A DNA stretch of 64,000 nt. Source: Notospermus geniculatus (Eukaryota; Nemertea; Pilidiophora; Heteronemertea; Lineidae). Positions 9,957 through 20,660 of this stretch are shown here, piece after piece. Positions within the stretch are counted from its first letter, which is position 1, and every line of letters begins with the position of its first letter. The stretch lies in NCBI GenBank assembly GCA_002633025.1, contig NMRB01000414.1, positions 257,257 to 321,256 of the forward strand, in the 5' to 3' direction. Made by a program: the position numbers and the translations under genes. The notes beneath the pieces were generated by a model, which ran no database searches, had not been told where the DNA came from, and saw only the letters and a list, made by a program, of their open reading frames with translations.

Positions 9957-10754
9957 GGCGAAACGAAAATAGCTGCAACTTCATCCATGCGTGTCGGTTT
10001 GTTATATCGTCGCTGGTCAGGCCCACGCATAATGTTCATCGTTACTGTGGGGACAGGGGTGTTATTTTCCTGTGCGAAGCGCAACTGCTGACGTTCAACC
10101 TCTTGCATGCGGCGGTAAGCAGCTGCAAAGGGATTCACATCATTCAGAATTTTAGTTAACAAAGTCATAACATCTTGACGGCAGTTTTGATTTTGTGCTT
10201 GTGCTAATCGGTTCTCAACGGCTTGTTTAGCTTCAAGTATGTACAAGTATGTAAGTTCAAGTATGTACAATTGGCTGTACACAGGTTGAGCTCCATCTGG
10301 AGGATGAAGACATCCTGCTCTGTGGTAAACCTGTCCATGGAGTCGGAACGTGTACGGACCGCGCCCTGGTGGAGACGCGACCATTCCTCCAAAGGAAGCA
10401 AACGACACGGAGCTGTTATACTGCCGTATGTTTTCTGGATTGCGGGGAATCACTGGTGAATAACTCTTCCAGCTGCCTTGGATATTTTGGTAGTGGTGGT
10501 AGTGACACCTTTCCATTCTGACAGCAGTTACAGTTTTCATTCTTGAAGCGCAGTGCGTCACAGAAACGGCAGTTGTTATTCATGAGTCCAATTCTGAATG
10601 TGTCGATCTCAGGGGGGAAGCATCGACCAATGAATGATTGCCGTGAACATGATGTGTGTTGCTGCTGTACAATTCGTCGTTGTTGCACATGATGTCTGGT
10701 ACGCTGCCGTTTGGCCTTTCCATCCACCTGGGCTGTCCATGCACGTTTTGGCAT
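9957..10754 (-). pseudogene. Helitron protein, N-terminal region
   Basis: The minus frame starts MPKRAWTAQVDGKAKRQR (ATG 10754-10752), just after a possible acceptor TTATTTCAG. It carries NNCRFCDALRFKNE (a CxxC-type site), shifts frame near 10450, and continues with FASFGGMVASPPGRGPYTF and FRLHGQVYHRAGCLHPP. This last part is the Helitron_like_N domain, a segment found before Rep. A short duplication of AAGTATGTACAAG-like units (10235-10270) adds extra residues. The frame is cut by the LINE copy at 9956. Confidence 0.8.
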
Positions 10755-10898
10755 TATGGTTAGTTCTGAAATAACAGTACGAACGAAGTTACATAATTTC
10801 ATTTATTATTTATTTATTATTTGTTGTACAACGTGTTTCATATGATGGGTGCGATGCTGAAAATGTAACCTCTAGAACCAAACGTCACCGATTTACAA

Positions 10899-10904
10899 TT
10901 TATT
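10899..10904 (-). terminator. Poly(A) signal AATAAA
   Basis: AATAAA on the minus strand lies about 40 bp after the stop codon of the coiled-coil gene at 10945. Confidence 0.5.
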
Positions 10905-10944
10905 TAGCTGCAAATGCAATTATGCGGGAACCAAGTTGTTAATG

Positions 10945-11513
10945 CTAATTTTCTGAAAGTATTTCGATCGCCTCTTCTTCGGTAACTTGTGCTGCTTTTG
11001 CATCGGTTTCTTCCGTTTTCTGCGACGGCGTGCATGTGGATGATGTTTGGCCCGAAAGGGCAGCATCCAGGCATTGACTCAGGGTAGCGTCATCCTCGTC
11101 GGAGTCCGAGAACAGAACGGGTGTTGAAACTGGGTCTTTGTTACGTGGCCTCTTTGATGGTGGGGTCATGGGGATGGGGCTGTGAGAGGTTGACGGCTGT
11201 GGTACTACTGACTTCGGCGATATTACTGGAGTTGGGCTTGATAGTCGAGCGACCTTTTGTCTTAGGTTGATGTTGGCTTGAATCATAAACTTCGACTCCC
11301 TTAGAAGTCCCTTACACCTTTCTTCCGCATGCACCATCTTATCCATGAAATCGATGCGTACTTGTTTTACGTAGTTTTTCAAGTGTTCATCTCTGATATT
11401 TACCTCAATGAAGGCAAGTTTCCCTTTGAACGCTTCGGAAACCGATTGCAGGTCTGTTTTCAAATCTGCCATCATATCTGCCGCTGAAGGCCGGTGACTT
11501 GTTAATGCCATAT
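10945..11513 (-). CDS. Small coiled-coil, acidic-tail protein (188 aa), unknown function
   Basis: The open frame begins with ATG at 11511-11509, two bases after a good splice acceptor (TTTTTCAGTTGTAG, AG at 11515-11514). The start codon is therefore probably in the second exon of a gene with a 5'UTR intron. The first 100 residues are helical and charged (MMADLKTDLQSVSEAFKGK, EERCKGLLRESKF, NINLRQKVARL), suggesting a coiled coil. A Pro/Ser-rich middle with a basic PPSKRPRNKD (possible nuclear signal) follows, then an acidic end (FSDSDEDDATL, EEEAIEILSEN). No catalytic motif is visible. Stop is at 10945 with AATAAA downstream. I do not recognise the family; it could be a nuclear adaptor or a domesticated transposon accessory protein. 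Confidence 0.55.
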
Positions 11514-12035
11514 CTACAACTGAAAAAGAAAGTAAATTGTATTTCACGCCTAAACTGGTTGTTAATTCAGTAGGTAGGCGGGACACATTCTGAGAAGGGC
11601 CCGCGGGGGTTCTTGCTAATGCTTCATGGAGACATAGGCTTAGGCCTACTGGGGGGAGGGGGAGATCAGGGACAGGACGCTGTGGTAGGCTACGACGTGC
11701 TGAGGGGCGAGCCCAACGGGTGGGGCCGTACAGCAATAGCTATGAGGGTAGCAAACATGTTCAAAGTTGTTTCGAAGGGTGTTGATGTTATGCAGCTCTC
11801 TATTTCAAAGGCTACTCACCTTTTTTTGCATATAAAGCCTGAAAGAACGGCCCAACACCAATATACGGCCAAGTAGTCCGTGCAGAACCTCATCACATTT
11901 ATGTATTAATACGCGCGGTTAATATAAAAGTAGTATGATTAAATGATTGATTTCTTGATTAAAAATGATAAACCAATTAAACAATAATAATAATTATTTT
12001 CTTCCAAGTCCAACCATTATAGACCATTATCTCAC

Positions 12036-12290
12036 CAACCACCGGACCTTCACAGATCACCGGCCGTCCACAGACCACCGACCCTCCACCGACCACCGAC
12101 CCTTCACAGACCACCGGCCCTACACAGACCACCGGCCCTACACAGACCCTGACCCTTACATATGAATTATGATAAGACTCTCCACAGACCACCGACCCTA
12201 CACCGACCACCGACCCTCCGATGACCACCGGCTGTGCACCGACCATCGGCCCTAAACGAACCACCGGCTGTCCACCGACCATCGGCTATG
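12036..12290. repeat. 18-bp minisatellite (CACAGACCACCGGCCCTA)
   Basis: About a dozen tandem units of 18 bp, with ACC/GACC variants, are interrupted at 12150-12180 by unique sequence. Translation gives a Ser-Thr-Asp-His-Arg-Pro repeat only because the period is a multiple of three. Confidence 0.8.
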
Positions 12291-12439
12291 TTTAACTTAT
12301 GCATGCAGCTAAGTTACCATGGTTACCTAATCGGGGGAGACCCCCGAACCCCCCTCTGACCCCCCCCCCCGGCATCCGAGTGACGCAACGCAATAACGAC
12401 GGCACAGTTGGAGTGACGTAACTAATGATGACGCTACCC

Positions 12440-13060
12440 AGAGTCGGTGCAGGCGAATGGCCGGTGCGCGCGGAATGACAGTTCGAAGCAAGACCGAATC
12501 ACTCATTCTGAAACAGAAATTCTTCGAGGGAACTATATACACGTATATTGGTGTTGATCCAATTCCAAGAATGGATGCTGTGCGGTTGATGATCTCAAAA
12601 ATGGTTGCTGCGCGACGTCACGTCAGGTTACGTCCAAAACGACTTCCCCACGCACGTGACGTCATTAGCGATGTGACGTCATGTTGAATGGACCGTTCTG
12701 ACCACGTGCTCCGTCAGGTTACCATGATTACGTCCAAAATGACGTCTGCACGTACGGGACGTCATCAGTGCTGTGACGTCATGGGATGAAATGTTCTGAC
12801 CACGTGCTCCGTCCATTACCCATTGCTGACGTCATTTGATGACGTCCGTGCACGGATACCATCGCCAGCGTGACGTTGCTATGGGTGACGTCACAAACTT
12901 GCTGTGCGATTGATGACCTCACAAATGGATGCTGGTCGACGTCACGTCAGGTTACCATGGTTACGTCGAAAACAACGTCTGCACGCACGTGACGTCATCA
13001 ATGATGTGACGTCATGTTGGATCGAACGTTCTGACCACATGCTCCGTCCATTACCCATTT
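12440..13060. repeat. Repeated block dense in TGACGTCA (CRE-like) and CACGTG sites
   Basis: Two related units (about 12567-12720 and 12897-13050) and a partial one (12720-12830) share TTGATGAxxTCA, GACGTCACGTCAGG, CACGTGACGTCAT, GATGTGACGTCATGTTG and TTCTGACCACxTGCTCCGTC. At least eight TGACGTCA/GACGTCA palindromes occur in 600 bp. No TATA box or attached gene is evident. Confidence 0.65.
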
Positions 13061-13460
13061 ATAGTCCGGCAGCAGATGGAGTGAACCGTGCAATGCGGTC
13101 TATAGAAGATTTTTTTGTTTGATTTAAGAGAGTTGAATATGTAGTTTCAGATTGGGGATTTGGCAATATACTGCAGCTGTTCGCTTTTCTTGATTTCAGA
13201 AAAAACCTTAAAGTGTTCCTGCAGCCAGTATCAAAGATGTATATAGTCGGAGCGCTTCTCACCAACTGCCACACCTGCATATATGGTAGTCAAACATCCA
13301 TGTACTTTCTCTGCAATCCGCCGTCACTTGAGGAGTACTTAACACCTGCAGATGTGTAAAGAATGATGATAGATCTAGGCCTTTGGGGCTCCGTATTGCT
13401 TCTACCTAAGGATTTCCAATAACTGTTCCATTCGATACATGAACACCAAAGGCTGAACTT

Positions 13461-13598
13461 ACATAGAATGTCACTTTTTATCCTTTTCTTTCGTTCCTCG
13501 GTGAAAGCATGCCACAAGACATGCACCGCGTGCTTCGTGCGTGCTTTCGCTGAGGAACGAAAGGAAAAGGTGACACGTGACAAGTCACATTCTATGTA
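13461..13598. repeat. 138-bp foldback hairpin
   Basis: ACATAGAATGT opens the left end and ACATTCTATGT closes the right end. Inside, TTTCGTTCCTCGGTGAAAGCA pairs with TGCTTTCGCTGAGGAACGAAA, leaving a loop of about 25 bp. It is a small MITE-like hairpin. Confidence 0.7.
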
Positions 13599-13878
13599 CA
13601 TATAAGGTCAGCCTCAGGAACATCTGTGGGAAGTAGCTTACAAATTGATGCAGGCTTCATTTAGAAATCGAGTGAAGGGAATTTGGGCGAGAACTTCCAG
13701 ATGTAGATTTATCACCAAAACCTGCGGTAGGCTAATCACTGAAAAAATGCCTGTCTTTATTAAGGTCGTATTGCTTTATTCCTGGATCGATTTGAAAATA
13801 ACTTGTTCTCAAATAGCCTGATGAAGCGCCGGCCTTAATTTTTTCAGTCTTACATTAAACAGAAGTAATCCCAAAACA

Positions 13879-15195
13879 TCACTTAGTTAAAAATGCCCTC
13901 ATCATATCCATATGCAACCGTTTTTCTTCCCGTTCAATTTGCAGTCTCTGTTCACGTTCCTTTTTCTCCAGTTCAAATTTTGCATTGGCGAGTTTTAGCT
14001 CCTCTCTCCTCTGCTCGCATTCTCGCTCCAGCTTGTCTACAAGGTATTCAGTCAGTGGTGTACTTGATTTTCTCTTGCTGCTTCCCGCTGGAAAACAAAA
14101 TCGAATCGACTTACTGATTCTACTGAACAGAATGCAGTCGTCGGCAATGAGCATCAACCAAGATTAAAGCGCATTAAGTAGAATTTCCGAAATTTCTTTT
14201 GCTTCCTAACAGAAAAACACTGGAAGGCAAATCACAGATTTCCATAATTTTTCACTTGATATGGAACTAGTCCAGACTTGTTGGGATCATCTCAGTCTGA
14301 CGCCTTGGTCTGTAGGCCTATACGCGATTCTATAGAGGAGCGCTTTAAATCCAAACAGGATCAAGTGAAGCGTCCTGCAGAAGGTAGACAAGATGGATTG
14401 TTCTTTAAGGCATATAGCGGTACATACCCGTTGCTCTTCCCTCGGCTGCAGCCTGCCTGATGGCTTTACCATCCTCCTCCTGTTTCTTTTCCTTCTGGTC
14501 AGTCTGGTCACTGGTTGATGCTGCAGCAGCTTGGGCCGCCTGCATCTCTTCGTTGACAGTATTCAGTTCTCCCAATAACTGCTTCCTTTCATCATACTCC
14601 TCGGCTGTACCGGACCTGAAATAACAACATTGTTCTTTAGGGGTTAATTGTCGGTGATGCATGAATTTGATCTCTACCAACAGAAGTGTTTTGGGTCAGG
14701 AAGCAATTATTAGAAATTTCTGAAATTCTACTTTCGTTTGAATCTCGGCTGATGCTCTTCCGTGATCCGCATTTTTCATGGAGCATTGCCCGGGCAGTAT
14801 GGCAAAGTCTGTATTCAGTAGGCCTACATGTGCATGTACAAGGTTTACAACTTCACAGGAAGATACATGTATAGTTTGGCCATATGATCGGAACTATTTA
14901 AAACGCCATGCAGATCTTAAAGAACATTAAACACTTACGATTTGATGGACTCCAGTTCCTCCTTTTTGAACAGTTTCAGAAGGCGTTCAACCCTCTCCTT
15001 GGCGCAGCGTGCGGTGATTACACCGAAATGGTCAGCCACTTCCTTGGTCTTCTTTTTTTCTTTCACCCACTCGTTTACGGATCCTGCGATGGCATCCCAA
15101 TTCCTTCGTACTGTGGGATCGGCGGCCACCACCTCCCTAAGGAGGGCGATGTCCAAGGCTGGGAAGAACCGCACGAACATTTTTTTCTGACTCAT
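13879..15195 (-). CDS. Myb/SANT-like DNA-binding protein, three coding exons (217 aa)
   Basis: Coding exons are 14939-15195, 14428-14615 and 13879-14087. Junctions are GTAAGT/TATTTCAG and GTATGT/TTTTCCAG with matching phases (2, then 1), and the lengths sum to 218 codons including the stop. ATG 15195-15193 follows an acceptor TTTTGCAG, so a 5'UTR intron is likely. Residues 1-86 form a trihelical Myb/SANT-like domain (FFPALDIALLREVVAADP, NWDAIAGSVNEW, VITARCAKERVERLL). The second exon opens with the SGTAEEYDERKQLLGEL motif common after this domain. The third exon has the long charged helix KLERECEQRREELKLANAKF, ending MRAFLTK. Such proteins are uncharacterised and numerous in invertebrates; some derive from Harbinger-type transposon Myb proteins. 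DNA binding is inferred from the domain. No frame defect is seen. Confidence 0.72.
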
Positions 15196-15812
15196 GTTGT
15201 CTCTGCAAAATAAGCAAGTTCGAAATAACTGCAGCTGTTTTTGTAATTTTAATACCTATGGCCAATTAAGAACTCATGCAGTCTGCCCAAGAGTAGAAAC
15301 TCTGCAAAGCCTGAGGCCTATCGGCATGGCAAGTCCGAATCATCTCTACACTATGATCTATGCTTCTCAAACTGCATTAGGTACAATTTATGGTCAAAAA
15401 CTGTAATGTATGTGTATAAACGTTGTAAACTCCAGTTACCCAAGCCCCAAAATTGTGGTGAATGCGCATAAAACTTACTGTGAAGGTGTAGCCTGAGAAA
15501 AAACTCACGCCATAGACGTGCGCTACTCACCTCTGTCCAGCGAAATACAGGGAATTATTGGCCGTGCACCTTTATAGGTATGTGTTCTACGTAATCCATA
15601 GACCACATAACCAATTCGCGGATCACTTCACGATGAAAGACTTGTAAGCAACCAAACACGCGCGTCCACACAATAAGGCTGAAATGAGGGCCGTACTCGT
15701 AACCCCGTGAAGGCACTTCAAATGAAAGCTGTGTAGTCGTCATAGGTACACATAAATTGACCACGTAGCCGTTGGCGTACGCGTTTCGCGTAGGCTGCGA
15801 AAACTCCCTATT
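15196..15812. other. No gene seen
   Basis: Upstream of the Myb/SANT-like gene, probably including its 5'UTR exon and promoter. Nothing specific was recognised, and no TATA box could be assigned. Confidence 0.4.
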
Positions 15813-16505
15813 AATAGCCCCGTCACACGAGAGGCAGAATGAGCAGGAATGCCGTTGGAACATCAATTCCTAGTTCATTCCTGAACATTTGAAGTGCATT
15901 CTAAAAATTCTGACTGCGTTCCTAACATTCCTGCCCATCCCTGTTGTCTGTCAGACTGTTTTGGACATGTTCAAAACTTTCGAGGTGCATTCCAAGTGGA
16001 GAAATATCGAACAACATTTGAAGTGTGTTCTATCTGCATTCTGACTGCGTTCTAAATAGTCTGACGGCCTTCCAACAGCACTTGGAACATTTTGATCGCA
16101 TTTGAAAGGAGAATCCAAAGGCCCAAGGTCCATACTCTGCCAGCTGAACTCAGACTGATGAAAATTCTTGATTCAGCAGCCTTATATGTGCTGTCGGGGA
16201 CCATACTGGCGGCAGTCTAGATACACTCGGGGAATTCCTGTTACATTGAAGTACATTCCAAGTGCATTTTTAGTATTCGAGAGGCATTCTTTGTGAATTC
16301 TTGAACATTCCAATCATATTTTGCAGCCATTCTCTGAGATTTCTGACTAAATTTCAGGTGAATTCGAAGTAAGTGCATTCTTCCAAAGCTGTAAGAATTT
16401 TACCCCCACCGAATCCGACTGGAATTTTGCAACTTTTCTCAGTCTGGCTGGTTCTGCTTCATTTCTGCTGATTCCAACTAAGCATTTTCTAAGTGTGAGG
16501 GGGTA
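15813..16505. mobile_element. GCATTC-rich MITE with GCCCCGTCACAC ends
   Basis: The left end has CCCCGTCACAC and the right end GTGTGAGGGGG, each next to TA. The interior is a degenerate series of GCATTC, GAATGC, CATTCC and ACATTC words. This is the style of a widespread class of non-autonomous elements with repetitive interiors. There is no coding potential. Confidence 0.55.
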
Positions 16506-17690
16506 TAAGCAGCGACGCCACAATCAGTCCATGGACAAAGCCCAGAAAAATCAGACTTTTCCACTTTCTTGCCCCCCTCAGGCTTGTTTACATATCCATT
16601 CACATTTATCTCAATGATCTCATCAAAAACAGTTCAAGCACGAAAGGCCAGTTAAGCCAGACCTGATATACAAAAACAGGCACCCTCTCCTATTGCTTAA
16701 TCATAAGCTGCTTTCTCTCAGTAAACTGGTAAATGAACCAAATTCTGTGCTACCCCCACCATAAACCTTCCAAAATTTTCAGCCTTAGCCATTGTCGTGA
16801 AAATTTTCCAACCGTAAAATTTGAACTTGACACTCAGGTAAGGTTGCGGCTCTTTGTTCTTGAATTAGGTTCTGGCTCTTCGCTCTAAGATTAGGGTGTC
16901 CGTGAACTATATAGCGTTTCTGTTTTCATTCCAATAGTTTTAACGTCAATGACGTCAGGTTCGTGTGCAGGTCAAAAGCTTGCAATGAAAATGAAGCTAG
17001 CGCACTCCATAGCGTTTTAAAAGCAAGTGGCGTCAATGTCAATGAAGTTTACCGTTTAGGTCAGGCTTTTTTATTCCTTGTTTGGTGAACCCGCCGAATT
17101 CGGAATGCCCCAAATTTGGAAAAAATAAAAATATATATTTTTTTACAGTTTCTCACCCGCCGATTCCTTTGCCCCAAATCCTGTAAAAAATAAATATTTC
17201 TTTATTTTTTCCCAAAGCCGCCAAAAACATTGGGGCCCAAAATTACCTTTTCACAAAAGGTACACCTAACCGACGTACTGTAATCTCACGTAATAATGCC
17301 AATCCCCGCGTGCGTTATTCTTCGAGTACGTTGCTCAAGACAGCTGCTAAAATATCATGGCCACATTTTTAATTAAAAAAAAACTTCTGTCCTCCGATTG
17401 AAGCATTGCCATTGAAATTGTTGATTAATGTGAAAAGCTACCAAACATAAAATTTATTTTAAAAAGTTTTTCCACCCTCCTCAAATGTTTCTCCTAAAAA
17501 AACTCGAGAAGCAAGGAATAAAAAAGTCTGGTCTTATCCGACGACCTACAAATCAAATGCCATTAATGACAGAAAATGGTTTCACTCGAAAAAACCAATT
17601 GATATCAAGGCGCCAAAAACATGATTTTTACAAAATTTAGTGCAAAGTTGCTAGGGGGCGTGACAGTAAAGCAGGATGCAATAGTATAAT
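16506..17690. other. AT-rich stretch without a gene
   Basis: A/T runs and short repeated words (GGCTCTTxGxTCTxxGATTAG, CGCCGAATTC/CGCCGATTCC with CCCCAAAT) occur, but no credible open frame or element end was seen. Confidence 0.4.
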
Positions 17691-17691
17691 A

Positions 17692-17964
17692 CTAATAATA
17701 ATTATTGGTTGTCAATACATGTACTTTTCTCTGGTACATCCGTGAGCCGGGATATTTTACTGCTTCTTCCCTCTCCATGCATGTTGCTTTCTTGTGGTTC
17801 AGATGGCAGTCGAATCGTACGTCGGAGGGTAGAATCCCAAATGTCGAACAATTCTCCTGACACACATGAGCACAGGCTAAAATTGATACCAGACCAAAAT
17901 GTACGAGATCTGGTTGTAAGATTCGCCAGTCAAAAACGACGACCTTAAAATAATCATTATCCAT
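17692..17964 (-). CDS. Possible PAN/apple-like exon
   Basis: The minus frame encodes a cysteine pattern (LACAHVCQENCSTFGILP, then FDCHLNHKK and PGSRMYQRK) that resembles the short PAN/apple-like modules of secreted invertebrate proteins. Possible acceptors (TTTTTTAG, TTTTAAG) lie just upstream of the frame. The reading ends at a stop at 17692 without an obvious donor, so this could be a terminal exon or an isolated relic. No companion exons were found within several kilobases. Identification rests on cysteine spacing and is tentative. Confidence 0.35.
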   Translation of the reverse strand: MDNDYFKVVVFDWRILQPDLVHFGLVSILACAHVCQENCSTFGILPSDVRFDCHLNHKKATCMEREEAVKYPGSRMYQRKVHVLTTNNYY

Positions 17965-18239
17965 TTTCCTAAAAAAGTGTTGGTTTTTCAGCAGTGATTC
18001 AATACACTAGTAGTTACTTCCTGGAGAACAACTAACCCACCATACATGAACTGCGATAAACGTCACCTGAAATTCGAACTCTACAGATACATGTAATGTC
18101 AAGTGAGGTCAGGGACTCGAAAAAGACATCTGTAATACTTCATCCGATTTTGCTGTCGCGTTACCACAAACAATCGAAATTGGAGAGCGAACCATGTGGT
18201 CTGACGTGAATTTATGAAGTAAGCCAGGTGTAACATCTG

Positions 18240-18790
18240 TGAGTGTTTCTGTAGCTCAGTGTTCCCCAACAATAGACGCGGCCGAGAATGGTTATTTTGG
18301 GTTAGTTGCCGCTTAATCCGTCAGGAGGAAAACAATAAGAAAAACACAGAAATACGGGAAACACTGATCGACGTTACACCGGTGTAGCGATTTTCAGTGA
18401 GGCCCGTGTGCCAGTGTGACATTACAATAGATTGACGGAATGAGTGGCAACTTGACAATTGGCGACACACAGAGAAACAGCGAGTCCGTTTCGAACAATG
18501 GGAATCACACAGAAAAGTGGCCACATTGAAAACGTTACACCGGTGTATCATTTTATAATGTTCCTGATATCTCAGTGTTCTGTGGAACACTCGGCCGTGC
18601 CTCAGTGTTTTATGTTATAGAGTGTCCTTTGAAACACTAACATATAGGGCTTAAGGTACGAAAAACGGCTTTGAAATATTACCATCGTGAGCGTCTGTTC
18701 AGGGGAACACTGAAAAACAGTACTTAGTATATTTCAGTGTCCAGAAAACACTGACCGACGGAAACACTGTGGCACTTCACACCGGGCATT
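18240..18790. repeat. Cluster of CAGTGTT / GAACACTG words and a 12-bp palindrome
   Basis: CAGTGTT(C) and its inverse occur more than ten times. GTTACACCGGTGTA appears at about 18373 and 18533, containing the perfect palindrome TACACCGGTGTA. It looks like a decayed repeat-rich element; no gene was seen. Confidence 0.5.
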
Positions 18791-19261
18791 ACTCAAAGTC
18801 ACTGACGACCATTAGTCGCAACCAATACCATGCTAAGTTCGACCGAACCTATATCTATCGATGACACGTGAACACACACCATTGTATATCGCTGTGCAGT
18901 GTCAGTGCGTCCAAATTGTTCCTTTCATTTTTGATTTCACAATTTCGATATCCTGACCCCTTTCCAAACATGTCTGTGGTTGATGATGGTTCCGCGAAAA
19001 GCTTTCCAAGAACTGGATACCCCTCGCTGCTAACATTACGTTTTGGCTCCTTTACTGCAAAAATGTCGGAACCCCTACCTTCCTTTGATGTCTGGGGGTG
19101 ATTCCAAACATGCTTAAGTCGGATAATTAACACCGCAAGTGGTTCTTCGCCTGACGAACACAAATGCCTTAAGGAGGTATCTGAACGAATCGAAACTGCC
19201 TGCAATGGTATTCACAGGATTTGGTACATCGAATTTAGTATTTGAATTCCTAAATTCGACC

Positions 19262-19641
19262 TTAAAGCAAATGGCTCGCGGGGTTTGTTTACATTCAGTT
19301 GGGCGCCATCTCAATATCAAGCGTCATTTTGAGAAAAAGGCGAAAGAAGGATTTTAGTTTAATGGGAAATGCATTAGACAGCCGAACTTCGGAGGCGTAT
19401 TCTGCAAAATCTGCCGCTTCAAAATCAATGTGATTTGCACAAAATGTACATTTTGACTGACTGAATTTGAAAACGTCATTAACCCATTTTTACAAATTTT
19501 TAATGGAACCTCGTCCCCAGTGTTTACGTTTGCACAGGTTTTGCATATGACTGGAGCACGGCTTTGCCTGGAGGCTAGATTCACTCTCTATGGGAGGTAC
19601 CACCAAAAATGTAACCAAACCCCGCGAACCATTTGCTTTAA
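19262..19641. mobile_element. MITE with TTAA target duplication
   Basis: TTAA at 19262-19265 and 19638-19641 flanks inverted ends AGCAAATGG and CCATTTGCT. Inverted similarity extends for about 28 bp (with CGCGGGGTTTG). The TTAA duplication is that of piggyBac or Kolobok-type transposases. The interior of about 370 bp is non-coding. Confidence 0.72.
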
Positions 19642-20529
19642 TATAAGCATTTTAGACCAAAAATGTTTCATTTAAAACAGGCAATTCAGCTTTTCCCAGA
19701 AATGCGCATCCTCCAACATACAATGGTCCCTGTTCATGGCACTCTGTGTGGCTAACACTATGTCAACACTGATCTCAGTGGGGGAAAATCTGTTCACTGG
19801 AAGATCCTCACAGCTTAACCACCCCCAATTAATCCTATTTGTTGGTCACTAACATTCATGGTTGGAGTGCTGGCTATTTCTGCCTGCCGGAGTAAAGGGG
19901 CCAAGAAACCTAATGAACAAATAGGAGTTCTAAGCTGGAAGAAATGTGCATTGACTGTACATGTAGGTCACGAGTATGACCCATCTTCTCGATTGTGAAA
20001 TGTCAACTTCCTGCAGCACGACTTCTATCTCAAGTGAAACGTCATTTTGTAAACCAATAAAGACGTTGATAATCAAAGTGGACAATGATTTTCGACACAT
20101 TGTGGTAAACACATTAAGCTGTAACATATGATGTTTCACTCAAGTCACCTCAGCAGGATGCCAGAATAGTCAAAAATGGAAGAGAAAATGCGACAAGAAA
20201 CCGATTGCGTTTCGAATATTGGAACAGTTGCGGTTCATTGACATACGTCAGGCAAATTTCGCCTTTCTTCAAACTTCTGCATATATCGCTGATTTACATG
20301 CATAGTCAGTGACGTCAAGTTGCGGAAATCGATTCCATTGCTCATGATGGCGACGGCTTTCTTCATTAAGAATGCAGGCGAGTGTTTCCAAATGTCGAGG
20401 ATGCTCGACCGAGGCTGGTGAAGGCCTACGGCCTTTTACTTGCTGCTTTTGAAAGGATGAGAAGGACAGGATCGTCTTGTGATAACGACAGGTAACAGAT
20501 AATAGGGCTGAATGGGTGAATGTCGTCCA
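19642..20529. other. No gene or clear element seen
   Basis: Short open frames on both strands lack recognisable motifs or splice structure. Confidence 0.4.
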
Positions 20530-20660
20530 TTCCTGATCCTACACACTGAATCCAAACCCAAGCCCATAACCCTAACCCCAACCCTGACCCTCAATCCTTG
20601 TCACTGACCCCTACCCTAATCCTAAAGCTAGTCCGGACCCTAACCTTCAACGCTAACCAT
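20530..20660. repeat. Degenerate CCCTAA-like tract
   Basis: Words such as CCCATAACCCTAACCCC, AACCCTGACCCT, CCCCTACCCTAATCC and GACCCTAACC follow one another for about 120 bp, resembling a decayed telomeric (TTAGGG) array or a simple repeat. Confidence 0.5.

Larger units (their letters stand above)
4325..10754 (-). mobile_element. Decayed Helitron (Rep/Hel), split by four insertions
   Basis: Read on the minus strand from 10754, the pieces follow Helitron order: N-terminal cysteine/proline-rich region, Helitron_like_N, Rep with HUH and paired tyrosines, then a Pif1-type helicase. They are interrupted by a LINE fragment (9150-9956), a MITE-like stretch (8108-8284), a 16-bp-array foldback (6868-7698) and a palindromic foldback (4563-5190). 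Frameshifts add to the decay. The 3' end (hairpin plus CTRRT) is not present. The element is dead as a coding unit. Confidence 0.85.

Noticed and set aside
11965-12282. Repetitive protein (TDHRPS repeats)
   Set aside because: Direct product of an 18-bp minisatellite; no start or splice context.
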